Below, in pieces: positions 46,680-57,900 of a DNA stretch of 64,000 nt (positions within the stretch are counted from its first letter, which is position 1; each line of letters opens with the position of its first letter). The position numbers were made by a program, and so were the translations under genes. The notes under the pieces are model-generated. The model saw only the letters and a program-made list of their open reading frames with translations, was not told where the DNA came from and searched no databases. The stretch is from assembly GCA_963281255.1 (NCBI GenBank), contig OY725491.1:2046001-2110000 (forward strand). The letters run 5' to 3'. The stretch comes from Aphrocallistes beatrix. Taxonomy: Eukaryota; Porifera; Hexactinellida; Sceptrulophora; Aphrocallistidae.

Positions 46680-47734
46680 ATAGCCTACTGCATACAAGGC
46701 CTCACAGTAACTTGCGGATTTGGGACTAGGGATGCGGTAAAAGATGGTAGAATTAATACATGAGCTGCCTTAAATCATTAACCAAGCACAATAGAGCTTA
46801 GGAATGTATTACCAGCATATATAAATATGGTGTCAAAAGACTCATATCCGTTGTTAAAATTTAGAATAGTCACCATATGATTGCGCAATAGGTTATATTT
46901 GTGACAAATTTAGTGGTTTCAGGTCTTTTAGTGGCACTTTTAAGTCTTTTTATTATAAATTTTTTCGCATAGAACTGAGATGTGAATGGGATAATACGAA
47001 AAATTGGAAATTTTTCATGGAATGTTGCTACATTCCGGTGTTGCTATGGGAACGTGTTTTAGTAAGTTGGGGTAATATCTTGAAAACCGCAAGAGCTAGA
47101 CATTCAAATTTAATTCTATTTGATAGCCAATATATTACTTCTTATTAAGCAATAATATAATTTATATGTCTAAATTTGATGGCTTTCGAGTTATTAGACA
47201 ATATATCATATTGGTCACATTTGTTGATGTGTCGAATCTCGTAAACATTGAATTTAGACATGTAAATTATATTATTGTTTAATAAGAAGTAGTATATTGT
47301 CTATCAAATGGAACTACATTTGAGTGTCTAGCTCTTGCGGTTTTCAAGATATGATCCCAACTTAACAAAACACGTTTCCATAGCAACACTGGAATGTAGC
47401 AACATTCCATGAAAAAATTCCAAATTTTTCGTATTAACCCATTCACACTCAGTTCTATGCGAAAAATTTTATAATATAAAATTTTCTCTCAACGACCTCT
47501 GAAAACCACTAAATTTGTCACAAATATAACCTATTGCGCAATTATATGGTGACTATTCTAAATTTTAACAACGGATATGAGTGTACACCATATTTATATA
47601 TGCTGGTAATACATTCCTAAGCTCTATTGTGCTTGGTTAATGATTTAAGGCAGCTCATGTATTAATTCAACCATCTTTAACCGCATCCCTAGTCCCAAAT
47701 CCGCAAGTTACTGTGAGGCCTTATATGCAGCTAT
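46680..47734. mobile_element. Fold-back MITE family B, intact copy
   Basis: 1,055 bp. atagcctac start and the complementary gca-gctat end. It is flanked by gctcaaccc and gttcaaccc (9-bp, one mismatch). The arms (46680-47215 and 47225-47734) are complementary, including 'accagcatatataaatatgg' and 'acgtgttttagtaagttggg'-type blocks. Confidence 0.9.
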
Positions 47735-47814
47735 GTTCAACCCTATAAGTTAAATTACCAACCTGTGGCACAAGAGGTAATTCATTCCCATCATGTATAG
47801 TAGTAAATAGCGAC

Positions 47815-48050
47815 ATATGTGGCACAAGGTGGCAGTGATTGATAATTTGAAAACCTTTTTTGGAATTTATATTTATAGATTTGAATTATTCTACAATAGC
47901 TAATTCGAATGCGCACATTCCGAATCTGAAATCCGATTAGTTGTATCACTTACCGTTTAGGTGCTTTGATTTTCATGAATAAACCCATTTGAGTATTAAA
48001 TGCACTGTGAAATAATGGAGTGTACAAATATACTTTTGTCCGGGTAGTGT
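47815..48050. repeat. TA-ended repeat family F
   Basis: 'taattcgaatgcgcacattc...atccgattagttgtatca...cttttgtccgggtagtg' matches 60117-60318 in the FRMD4-like gene. The right end cgggtagtgTA suggests a Tc1/mariner-type terminus (inference). Confidence 0.75.
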
Positions 48051-48632
48051 AGAAGTGATAAATAATATACCATAATATAAGTGTAATTATGTAAATACAA
48101 ACAGGCTTTAATTGATAAATGCTTTTCTAGCCTTTTTCTGTGCGAATGCATCAATTAATGAGGTAAAATATAATCTTCGTAATGTAATATAGATTTCTAT
48201 GTAGTAGTTTGTACTACATATAAATCTACAAGTATATTATATATGTTTTTTAGTTCAGAGGTACTAAACCGAAGAAGGTATTATCCGAGTACGTACTAAC
48301 CGAGTTCTACTGTATATACGTCCTGAAAATACAGTTATTGCCATGGGTTAACAAGAACACTACATAATCCAAATATTGTAAAATAGAATATATAATTAAT
48401 TATTATCATGAATCCTGTCTATTTTTGTGTGAGGAGGCCAAGCCCCCTTGGAGCTGGAGACCCGGGCCAAATGGCCCTGCTGGCCCCCTCTCATAGGGCC
48501 TGAATAGACCATATGTATTTCGGATAAATACAACTATTACCGGACTAATTAGGGTAGAAGATATAATATAAGTCGTGTACTATATGTAGAAATCTAGTAA
48601 AAGTATTCGTTAATTAGTTAAAATAAAAAGTC

Positions 48633-48783
48633 GAGAGAGCATGCTCTCTGGACTTAACGAGCATGCTCTCTCGACCTAACGAACATGCTCTCTGGACTTA
48701 ATGAGCATGCTCTCTCGACCTAAGGAACATGCTCTCTGACCTAATGAGCATGCTCTCTGGACTTAACGAGCTGCTCTCTCGAC
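48633..48783. repeat. Tandem array of 'gagcatgctctct(c/g)gac' units
   Basis: About six to seven units of 24-25 bp. Each carries the 10-bp palindrome gagcatgctc, with alternating 'ggacttaa' and 'cgacctaa' spacers. The same palindrome unit is at 36370-36445. Confidence 0.92.
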
Positions 48784-48880
48784 TTTTCAATGCATCGTTA
48801 ATTAATAAGTATCACAGGGAATACGAAGTAATCTATTACCTATAACTAAAGATTAGATAACAATACAAGTAGGCAATGCC

Positions 48881-49028
48881 ATAGCCTACTCAATATAATG
48901 CCTCACAGTAAAATAACCAAGGATGGAGTAATAGCAGAATGGATTAATACACGATCCAGCTTAAAACATTAACCATGTAGAATTGGCCTTAAGAATGTAT
49001 TACCAGCATATATAAAGATGGTATCAAA

Positions 49029-49064
<36 letters not shown>

Positions 49065-49300
49065 TGTCAAAATTTCGATTAGGCATCATATCATTGCAAA
49101 ACAGTTCATTTTAAGCACGATTTTGGCGATTTTCTAAGCTGTTTTAAGCCTACTTATAAATGTTATTATTGTATGTTTTTGTATAGAACCAAGATTAGTG
49201 CTAGTTGATTTGAAAATTTTATAATTTTTCAATGAAATGTTATTCCATTCCTGCGTTGCTATGGTAAAGCATTTTGGTCAGTTTGAGCCATATCATACAA
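48881..49300. repeat. Diverged single arm of family B
   Basis: atagcctact start, 'gtattaccagcatatataaa' and a 'ggtatcaaagta' block. An internal TA run (49030-49060) interrupts it. Only one arm is present. Confidence 0.7.
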
Positions 49301-49519
49301 CCTTGAACCCTTGGAAGCATTTGGGATTTTCTATTTTAGTAGTAACCCCAAACTTATATGGCTTCTCCATTGAAAATGGCTTAAACCGGAAATGACGCAA
49401 CACATTCCTGTGGCAAGCATGGGTTAATTAATAACTAGGTCTTAGGTATTTGATCGTATATGATAGACAATAGGCTACTAAATTAATTAATAGACTATAG
49501 AGTTATGCGGCAATTTAAT
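49301..49519. other. Non-coding; no feature seen
   Basis: AT-rich, no ORF with recognisable content. Confidence 0.35.
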
Positions 49520-49840
49520 ACTGGATGGCACATAAATTCTGCTACAAGCTTATTGGATATAAAACTTTTAAAACTTGAACAATCTTGGTTATTGTGGTCT
49601 TTAGAGTTTGTAATTCGAAAATTTTCAATGATTTTAGAAGATTTTTCGAGTCTAAAACCTGGAACTGTGTTTTGTATGGTGAGTTTGGTAAAGAAAAAAT
49701 CTATCCCGGTACGCAGCGAAAATCTCGAATCAGGGCCCACTGCTTTTCAAGTTATCTTTCCAGGCCTTCAAATTCTAGGAAAGATTAGCTCACACGTTTT
49801 CTTCGAACACTAAATTTGTAGAAATATATGAGGTTCAGGT
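49520..49840. repeat. Single arm of family C
   Basis: 'gatggcacataaattctgct', 'ggtctttagagtttgtaatt' and 'acgcagcgaaaatctcgaat' match the left arm of 42255-43020. Its outer end is mutated and the right arm is absent. Confidence 0.75.
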
Positions 49841-50690
49841 CAGTGCAAACTTTCCGCCTATGAATCTATGGATCTAGGTAGCTAGTCACCAAACAGATCA
49901 CGACGGAAACCTTAACAATATGAGGCAGTTATAATAAGCCAAGTGTCGGAAATTAATAACTGCACTTTTGAAGAACTTGCAGTGCGTTCTGCATCCTTAG
50001 ATTGTCTAGTATCAAATATAAACGAACTCGATTATGCACGGGATTTATTTGACTTACAATTTTGATATGTTCTAGTATACGTATATGTATCATTGAATTG
50101 GATAAATACAATACAGTCGACTCCGCTTAATAGGGTCACTGTTTAATCGGGTCAGCCGCTTAATCGCGCCACTTTTGGCAGGACCGGAATAGCTCTCACA
50201 CATAGAGACTACTACAAAAATATTTTCGGTTAATAGAGTTCTCTGCTTAATCGGGTCAAAATATCCCCTGACCGATGTGACCCAATTAAGCGGAGTCGAC
50301 TGTATTTCCATAATATTTAATCTGTTACTATATCCTGAGCGTATACTCGGGGTGCTGGTAGAGCCGTTGGGCTACGACTCAGGATTGGTAGGACCATTTC
50401 GGAAAATTTGTACTATGATCAATAGAAAATAATGTCTGGACAAACTACACGCCTCTCAACTCTCACGATCTTGTCCTGTGTCACGATTTTCGGTGTATAC
50501 GATACCATTAATCATTATACTATAATAATTATCTCACAATTAGACTATAGTTCGTATACTATTTGACGATATCTTATGATTTGACACATACCATCACACA
50601 ATATAGTTCAATTACAAATTGATAGGCCGCAGCAGCTGAATTATTGAAAGGGCCATGGCCCTACCAATCCTGCCTATGACCTCGCATTGA
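49841..50690. other. 5' flank of the asparaginyl-tRNA synthetase gene
   Basis: Contains the TA-flanked MITE at 50114-50302. 50630-50690 is likely 5' UTR or promoter. No TATA box was assigned. Confidence 0.4.
50114..50302. mobile_element. TA-flanked pogo/Tigger-type MITE
   Basis: Ends cagtcgactccgcttaat and the complement 'attaagcggagtcgactg', with TA on both sides. This CAG-TCGACTCCGCTTAAT type of TIR is usual for pogo-like elements. 189 bp, no ORF. Confidence 0.88.
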
Positions 50691-52433
50691 ATGCTTTGCT
50701 GTTCGCTAGCTGCTCTAATATCCATGGCAACCAACACAGATAATTCTTCAGAAAAAGTTGCATCAGAAGGGACAAAGGCTCCCACTGAGAAAGACCCCCG
50801 TAACTTCCGCGAAGGCCCTCCTATTTATACTTCTGCCGCAGAGGGATCTGACACGGTTGGAACTGGGAGTAAAGAAAAACCTTTCAAATCAGTCCTGCAA
50901 GCAATGCTAAGTGCTGGAGAGGAGCCTTTCCCTCAGATATTAGCAGTCGGGGAGAAGGATTGGGAGTTAATAAGCAAAACAGCGTACAAGAATGCTTTGA
51001 AGATATACCGCAAGAAAAAACCGACTCCTGGGCCTGGGGGCGAGGCCAAACCCCTCTCCAAAGAAGAGACCCCAGCGCAGGCTGAAGTCAGTATAAAAAT
51101 GGACTCCAGCCTACCCGAACCTCTCAGAGCGAAGATAAGGGACGTGGCGAAGCATGTGGGGAAGCGAGTGTTCGTTCAAGGCTGGGCTGATAGTAAACGG
51201 CAGCAGAGCAAGAAGCTCATCTTCCTCGTACTCCGAGATGGCACAGGACTCCTTCAATGTCTGTTGACCGACAACTTAGCTCTGACCCCAGAAGCTCTCG
51301 CCCTCTCCCTGGAGAGCAGTGTCAGTGTCTGGGGACAGGTCTCCAAGGTGAAGGAGGGACAGAGTGCCCCGGGGGGATTGGAGGTTGTCGCCGATTATTG
51401 GGAGCTGGTGGGTGCGTCTCCTAGCGGCGGAGCTGAAGCCATCGTGAATGAGTCCTCCGGGGTCGACCTGCAGCTGGACCAGCGGCACCTCATGCTACGC
51501 ACCCAATCGCTGTCCAACACGTTCCGCCTGCGCTCATACATCACGCAATGCTTCCGCGACCACTACTTCGCCAAGGGCTACGTGGAGGTGACTCCTCCCA
51601 CGCTGGTGCAGACTCAGGTGGAAGGAGGCAGCACGCTGTTCAAGCTGGACTACTTCGGGGAGCCCGCCTACCTCACGCAGTCCTCGCAGCTGTACCTGGA
51701 GACGGTGATCCCCTCCCTCGGGGACGTGTACTGCATCTCGCAGTCCTACCGCGCAGAAGGCTCGCGCACGCGGCGCCACCTGGCAGAGTACACCCACGTG
51801 GAAGGGGAGTGTCCCTTCATCGCCTTCAGCGACCTGCTCGACTCGCTGGAGGACCTCATCGTGGACGTGGCCGAGCGGGCCATGAGCTCGCATCTCGGCG
51901 AGCTGCTGCGGCAAGTGAACCCTGACTTCAAACCCCCGAAGCGGCCCTTCAAGCGGATGACGTACTCGGACGCGATAAAGTACCTCCGCGAGCACGAGAT
52001 CAAGAAGGAGGACGACACCTACTACGAGTACGGGGAGGACATTCCTGAGAAGCCAGAGCGCACCATGACGGACCAGATCGGACTGCCGATCATGCTGACC
52101 CGCTTCCCCGTCAGCATCAAGTCCTTCTACATGGCCAGGTGTGCGGACGATCCCGGCGAGACTGAGTCGGTGGACGTCCTGCTCCCGGGCGTAGGGGAGG
52201 TGGTGGGCGGGAGCATGAGGTCCTGCAAGTACGAGGAGCTCATGGCAGGATTCCAGCGGGAGGGCATCGACCCCAAGCCCTACTACTGGTACTTGGACCA
52301 GCGGAAGTACGGCACTTGTCCCCATGGGGGCTACGGACTCGGGCTGGAGCGCTTCCTGACCTGGATGCTAGGGAAGTTCCACATCCGCGAGGTCGTGCTG
52401 TACCCTAGGTTCTCTGAACGCTGCACTCCGTAG
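50691..52433 (+). CDS. NARS1: Cytosolic asparaginyl-tRNA synthetase
   Basis: 580 residues, intronless. It joins Asn to tRNA-Asn using ATP in the cytosol. The N-terminal extension (IYTSAAEGSDTVGTGSKEKP) is the eukaryote-specific domain, followed by a lysine-rich linker (YKNALKIYRKKK). An OB-fold anticodon-binding domain (about 145-265; KRVFVQGWADSKRQQSKKL) precedes the class II catalytic domain: motif 1 (DHYFAKGYVEVTPPTLVQTQ), motif 2 (YRAEGSRTRRHLAEYTHVEG), motif 3 (GGYGLGLERFLTWML). Length is near that of animal cytosolic enzymes (about 550). The ATG at 50724 (MATNTDNSS) has G at +4 and may be the real start instead of 50691; the first 11 residues look unconserved. The second half (from about 51400) is markedly GC-rich, unlike the rest of the window. 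Confidence 0.95.
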   Translation: MLCCSLAALISMATNTDNSSEKVASEGTKAPTEKDPRNFREGPPIYTSAAEGSDTVGTGSKEKPFKSVLQAMLSAGEEPFPQILAVGEKDWELISKTAYKNALKIYRKKKPTPGPGGEAKPLSKEETPAQAEVSIKMDSSLPEPLRAKIRDVAKHVGKRVFVQGWADSKRQQSKKLIFLVLRDGTGLLQCLLTDNLALTPEALALSLESSVSVWGQVSKVKEGQSAPGGLEVVADYWELVGASPSGGAEAIVNESSGVDLQLDQRHLMLRTQSLSNTFRLRSYITQCFRDHYFAKGYVEVTPPTLVQTQVEGGSTLFKLDYFGEPAYLTQSSQLYLETVIPSLGDVYCISQSYRAEGSRTRRHLAEYTHVEGECPFIAFSDLLDSLEDLIVDVAERAMSSHLGELLRQVNPDFKPPKRPFKRMTYSDAIKYLREHEIKKEDDTYYEYGEDIPEKPERTMTDQIGLPIMLTRFPVSIKSFYMARCADDPGETESVDVLLPGVGEVVGGSMRSCKYEELMAGFQREGIDPKPYYWYLDQRKYGTCPHGGYGLGLERFLTWMLGKFHIREVVLYPRFSERCTP

Positions 52434-53566
52434 TTTTAGACTGAGTAGGGAGACATTATTTATTCAGAATAGCTATCTTTATCATTAGTCATGTGGTGTG
52501 GCATTAGGAATTGAATTCAGTTACTAATTCTTTGTCGTTGTCTTCCCTCTTATCCGCTCTACGAGTGTGCGAGGAGAGACGGGTTGGGCGCCACTCATTG
52601 GGGGAACTCAGATATTTTTACACACATGGTGCCAAGTAGGGATTCTTCTTGGCTAAATCGAAAATATTGTTCCTTAGAACGATTATCTTAAGGCAGTGGT
52701 TCCCAATCTGGGGTCCATGGACCCCTTAGTGGTCCACAGAAGATATCAGGGGCTCCACAGGATTCGAAATTTTGTGTTACGGTTAATAGGAGGGAGTCCA
52801 CATAATATAAGAAAATTTTTATATGGGGTCCACAGCCCAAAAAGGTTGAAACCGCTTCTGAAGGCATATATATATGTATATGGTTTACTTCCTCCCTCAG
52901 TGCGATATTTTGAATTTTAGCTTTCCAATTCTCACCAAATTTGGTACATAGGATCATTGATGTAACAAGTCCTGGGGTCCATTTATATGGGACACAAATA
53001 TCTCACTTGGGCACCTTTTAGTCTAGGGCCGATCCTGACTCTGTGTGTGTACTGTGTAGTGATAACATAATTATACTTGAGATTATTAAATCTTGTCTTA
53101 ACCAGTATCCCTAGTTATGTATAAAGAAATATCGAATGAGATGTAGGAATGGTTTACAATGGATTATTGTAATATGTTATGTATACTACCGTCATCATGC
53201 TGACGCAGCGAAAAGGAAGTACAGTCCCAAATCCAATCTCACCTGTGAGGGTTTCAAAATTTTTTTGTTTCTAATAATGGAAATTAATTAGTTAAGCGCT
53301 CTTCTATCTGTACACTAGTCGGCGATATTGGAGCTATTCTGTAATATTTACAAGATAATCACATTCAGTGGATTCCGTCTTCTTCTGGTTATAATTGTGA
53401 GTATTGTAGCTTTTTCTTATACTCGTGTGAATTGATTCAGTCGGTAATAAAGCCAATTTACCACGTGTCAACATACTAATAGAGTAGTTGGTTGCAATGT
53501 TATTGAAATTCTTAAAATAATGATTTCGCAAAATTGAGTGTTCTTCTTGTTTCAAGGTATAAAGCA
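52434..53566. other. 3' flank of the synthetase gene
   Basis: 'tagggagacattatttattc' just after the stop may be a 3' UTR. A hAT-type MITE lies at 52694-52856. Otherwise nothing. Confidence 0.4.
52694..52856. mobile_element. hAT-type MITE, CAGTGGTTCCCAA family
   Basis: Starts cagtggttcccaatctgggg and ends 'aaaaaggttgaaaccgct', the classic hAT-type TIR. Flanks tcttaagg and tctgaagg are a 7-of-8 match, as for an 8-bp duplication. Confidence 0.82.
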
Positions 53567-54010
53567 TCCTTACTATTAAAACTCGATTGATGAGCCAGAG
53601 TTGCACGCGGGCCGGCCCGGCCCGCAGGTCCGCGAGCTACCCACGGGCCGACTTTTCTTATCGGTCCGTGAGCCGTGCGGGCCGAATATAATCGTTTGCG
53701 GGCTCCACGGGCAGGAAATCTTGGCAGGACTCCCCGCGATGGCAACCGAGACGATATTTTTAATTGTCACGAGGCACCAATTAAGGAATACTTACGTGAA
53801 TGGAACTTTGTTAGTTTCCACTTATTTGTGTTTCCCATAAAAGGATTCCCTAAGTGTCTCTCTATAGTTAGTAACTTACAACGTGGGCCCAAAATATTTA
53901 TGCGGGCTTCTTGCGGGCCGCGCTGCGGTTACAAATTTCGGCCCTCGTGCAACTCTGGCCTGAGCGGACACAAGGTGTCCGCCAGCCCCGCAGCGCAAGC
54001 AAGCGAACAA
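53567..54010 (+). repeat. Family A copy with a GC-rich insertion
   Basis: Starts 'ccttactattaaaactcgat' and ends near 'agcgcaagcaagcg'. The interior is replaced by a GC-rich element at 53592-53962. Confidence 0.75.
53592..53962. mobile_element. GC-rich element with CAGAGTTGCACG ends
   Basis: 'cagagttgcacgcgggcc' and the complement 'ggccctcgtgcaactctg' are TIRs; gggcc words recur (cgggccgac, cgggccgaat, cgggccgcg). It may be a hAT-type MITE. The target duplication is not clear (gatgagc/cctgagc). Confidence 0.65.
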
Positions 54011-54553
54011 TGTCCATCGTTTTACATAGAAATCTACCTTTATAAGCGAGGAATTTCCACTAAGTGGGGAATAATTTCGCACTTCTAAGGCTAACAATAA
54101 CAATATAACTCACACCATTAAAATTACCCTCTAAAGTGGGGAATTCTTGAATTTTTGTGTATAATTTAGGTTAAATTCCTAAATTGTAGCTATGATCAGT
54201 CGAAATCAAGATTCTTAGAAGAAATCCTTCTATTTTCTAAAATAAATGTCCAAGGATTCTTGGATAATATGAAAAAAAAATATCATGTCAGCAGTGTCTG
54301 AGATAGTGGTTATACCATCTGACTTAAATATGGTTATGAAGTATCATAATGTTCGCCGGCCCGGCCTCCCCTACTTACAGAGATTCTATTTTACATTGAT
54401 TTGTGTCTGCAGCAATTCATGAATGGATTCTTTGAAGAGAACCGCATTATTGCATTGAACAGAGGAAGATCTCAATATCAAACACAGATCCAGTCCCTAC
54501 AGCTACGACTGAATACAGAATAATTGTACTTATCTGAAATATGTTTTGAATTC

Positions 54554-54559
54554 TTTATT
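54554..54559 (-). terminator. Candidate poly(A) signal of the FRMD4-like gene
   Basis: Minus-strand AATAAA about 350 bp after the stop at 54914. Position is plausible, but not proved. Confidence 0.35.
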
Positions 54560-54913
54560 TGGGAATCGCAAATCATTAAATTTGATTTTTCGCAAATTGG
54601 GTCAAAATTATAATATGATCGAACACATCCGTTATAAAGGTGTGGCAGCATGAATCCTATCTTTATACTATTAATAAGCTGCATTACTATTTGATTTAGG
54701 TATTTATAAGTATTTGGCGAATCTTTTAAAATCTCTTCCAATTAGAGCCTGATTTCTGTATTTTGTTTAATCATCATGAGTTAATAACGTGTACAATTCA
54801 GTATAAGATATAAATCTGCCAACAATTCAAAATAAAACGGTTATTTCTAGCGTTTAAAATTAGGGGCAGCAGCTACTCACATGTTAAAATATTAAAACAG
54901 ACAAATTAGGTAA

Positions 54914-57900
54914 TTAAACTGGAGTTCCTTCTTCAGGGGAGGTGAGCAATTCTGCAAATTCCCTTTTTTCTACAACCATAGGGTACTGGAAGCCATCTGA
55001 GTTGATTAATCTCCTATAAGTATTGGGCACAGGGGCACTCCTTAAATTCAGAGATTGCATATTGTGAGTCCCGTCTATGCCAGGTGGAAAGTCGCTGGTT
55101 TCCATCTGCTGCATGGATTGGGTTAGAGGGATGTGGCGCTGAAGGTTATGATTCTCCCAATAATTTATCTTGGACTTGACGTTGGGAGGTGATTCGACGG
55201 AGGGTGGGGACAGGGGGAGGGAGTGGGTGTAGGTGAGGGCGTCGTGTTTGAGATGCATTGGAGGGTAGAGACTGTTAGGGTCTATGTAAGGTTTCTGTTG
55301 AGAAGATCGAGAGTTGGGAGCTATATTTAAAGGAGGGACAGGATGGTGGTTGTAAGGACTTCTGTACCTAAAGAGAATGATGGAATTGGAATAATTAATA
55401 TTTGCCAGATACGGGCATTAGGTTGGCTTGAAGATCTGAATCAGAACAAATTAATAGCGATTTCGAGAACGAAGTGACAATGGAACCACAGCCAGAAACG
55501 GATAATGTGGTGGTCATAATTTCTTAACCTTTCTGTCCTAACACACAAATCATACTTGCATCAGTTCTTTATAATAAGGTTCATATGTTTAATAAGTATT
55601 AGAATGATCATCATAATCTACGCTGCTGTTCTCTAGTGATCCCAATACTCTCACACGCACATCTGTGTGATCATAACAATTTAGATTCTCAAAAATCATG
55701 GAAATTTCCTACAAACACATGTAAGCTGGAAATCAGGTTGAGATAGCCTGGACTCTAAATACAGGTGACTCCGCTTAATCGGGACACTTTGGTCCCGGAT
55801 ATTTTATCCCGATTAAGCGAAGTTCCCAATTAACCGATGAAATTTAGTATTAGCTTCTATGTATGGGAACCATTCCGTTCCTGGAGACTTGTCTCAATTA
55901 AACGGTTGTCCGGATTAAGCGGAGTTGACTGTATATGTAGTATTATCAGAAAGTATATACGTACTCGTATACCTTGCAGCTACTAGCACCTCCAGTCAAT
56001 CAATTTCAACGTAACGCACTACTTGTAGCTAGGCAACTCTCATTCATCGAACTACTGTATTTCCCTGAATAAGCGCCGGGGAGTTAGATAAAATGCGAAC
56101 ATTTTAAGGTAGGTAAACCATTTGTAATGGCTAGCTGTATTAATGAATACTCTTAGTGGTTAGTAATGAGATTGGAAATCGTTTATCTCTTCCAAATGTA
56201 ACTGTTTTCAACCGATACGGCGCTTAAAATTATTGAGCCTCGGGGGTTTTTAACACGAAAAAAACAAGCGCGGGGGGTTTAAGATGCACGAAAAAAAAGC
56301 GCCGGCCGGCGGGGCCTTATTCAGGGCAAGACGGTAGGCTCGATTAGTGTGAAGTGTGTTCTGGCAGAACAGAATGGCGCATGTGCTACCTACCTAGCAT
56401 GCTGGTCGGGAGGCAGTCTGCTCTGCTCATGCATGGCGGAGCCAGACAGCCGGCAGTTGGGCGGGATGTACCTGGTCTGGGCCGGAGAGAGGACAGCGGG
56501 CTGCTGCAGCTGAGGGTACCACGGGTTGTGCACCACATACTGCTGTGACCTGACTCGGCGCTCTCGCTCCACCGTCTGAGGGGAGCGGCTAGCCCTTCTG
56601 TCTTCCCTCGGGCTGGACGACCTCGCTTGAGGATAGTGCGTGGGCTACAGAGGTGAGGAGGTGTCAGATTGTGAGAGAGGACTTCAACCTACTTTTATTG
56701 CGGACCCTTTGTGTAGTAATCAAGCAAAAGATCCCCCCCCTGATTTAAGTTGAACTGATGTTAAGTCCTCTGAACACATACTTGATTCCGAATGGTTAGA
56801 TGCATTCGTAATTACAAGTACATTATGAATATGAAATGTTGATAGTGTTTAGGGAATTTGGAAATTAGTGTGAGATCGCTCCTACAAATTTTGCGAATTA
56901 AAAAAATTTCATTGCATAAATGTGATGTGTCCCAAAATATTTTTCTGCGACCAGTTATCAAAATTTTCATCAATGGTGATATCGTGTACGGTGAAAAACT
57001 GATGCACAATGAATTAGTACCTTGGAATATTCGAAAGTTGTGATATTGGTTGGTGTCGTATGTATCCTAGCGATAGGGATCGGGGGTTTGTTGTAGTTAG
57101 AATGGACTAGTTTCCCTCCGTAGTTGTACGGTTCCTTGGCGTCGTTGCTCACCTGAGGGAAATGAATGGAGCTGGGAGAAGTGAGGTTGTGTGGACTACT
57201 GCTCCTGTAAGGCTGTAGAGGGTCGTAGTTGATTAACTCTTGAGAGCGAGATTTGCTCTTGTATAACCCGTAAGGAAGTGAGTTCACCTGCAAGGAAGTA
57301 TTAGTTCAAGTCCAGCGCATACTAAACTATGTACATTGAAGATACGACGACTCAGTATACACGTACTATTGCTCCGCCCACCAACTTAGTGGAGTTGTGT
57401 CATATCTTATTAGAATGATCGACCAGAAACGGATATTAATAGAGAGAAAGATTTCACTATGACTCACATTAAATATATTACAAAAGAATAATGATGATAT
57501 TATACACTACTATCATTGAAGATAAGTTAGCTCATGATGCTAAGGGAGATTATTTCATAATGAAAGAGTGGATACGAGATCTTGTGGTAGGACTTGCAGA
57601 TATTGATGAATAATGTGATCAAAGGAATTTCACTCAATTTCAGAATTATACAGCACGAATAATGTGTAGAGAGCCTGGAGCATATTTTACTGATAATTGG
57701 GAATGTATTGAAACAAAAAATAATTGCAAACATCTTCGAGACATTAGGGATTTTGGGAATATCGATTATCTAGCGTTCCGATTACATACTGCACCAAATA
57801 CCACAAAATGATACGATCGTGGTATACGTATCGCTAAATTAGAATAATTGCTGAACTCACCCTCAGACAGGGCATCGGGTAGTGAGTGCCAGCGGAGTTG

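Noticed and set aside
51534-52325. Long minus-strand ORF of 263 residues
   Set aside because: Antisense shadow of the GC-rich half of the synthetase gene; composition has no family and the sense frame is clearly coding.
53601-54088. GC-rich overlapping ORFs on both strands
   Set aside because: They lie within the CAGAGTTGCACG element and have no recognised protein content; length follows from high GC.
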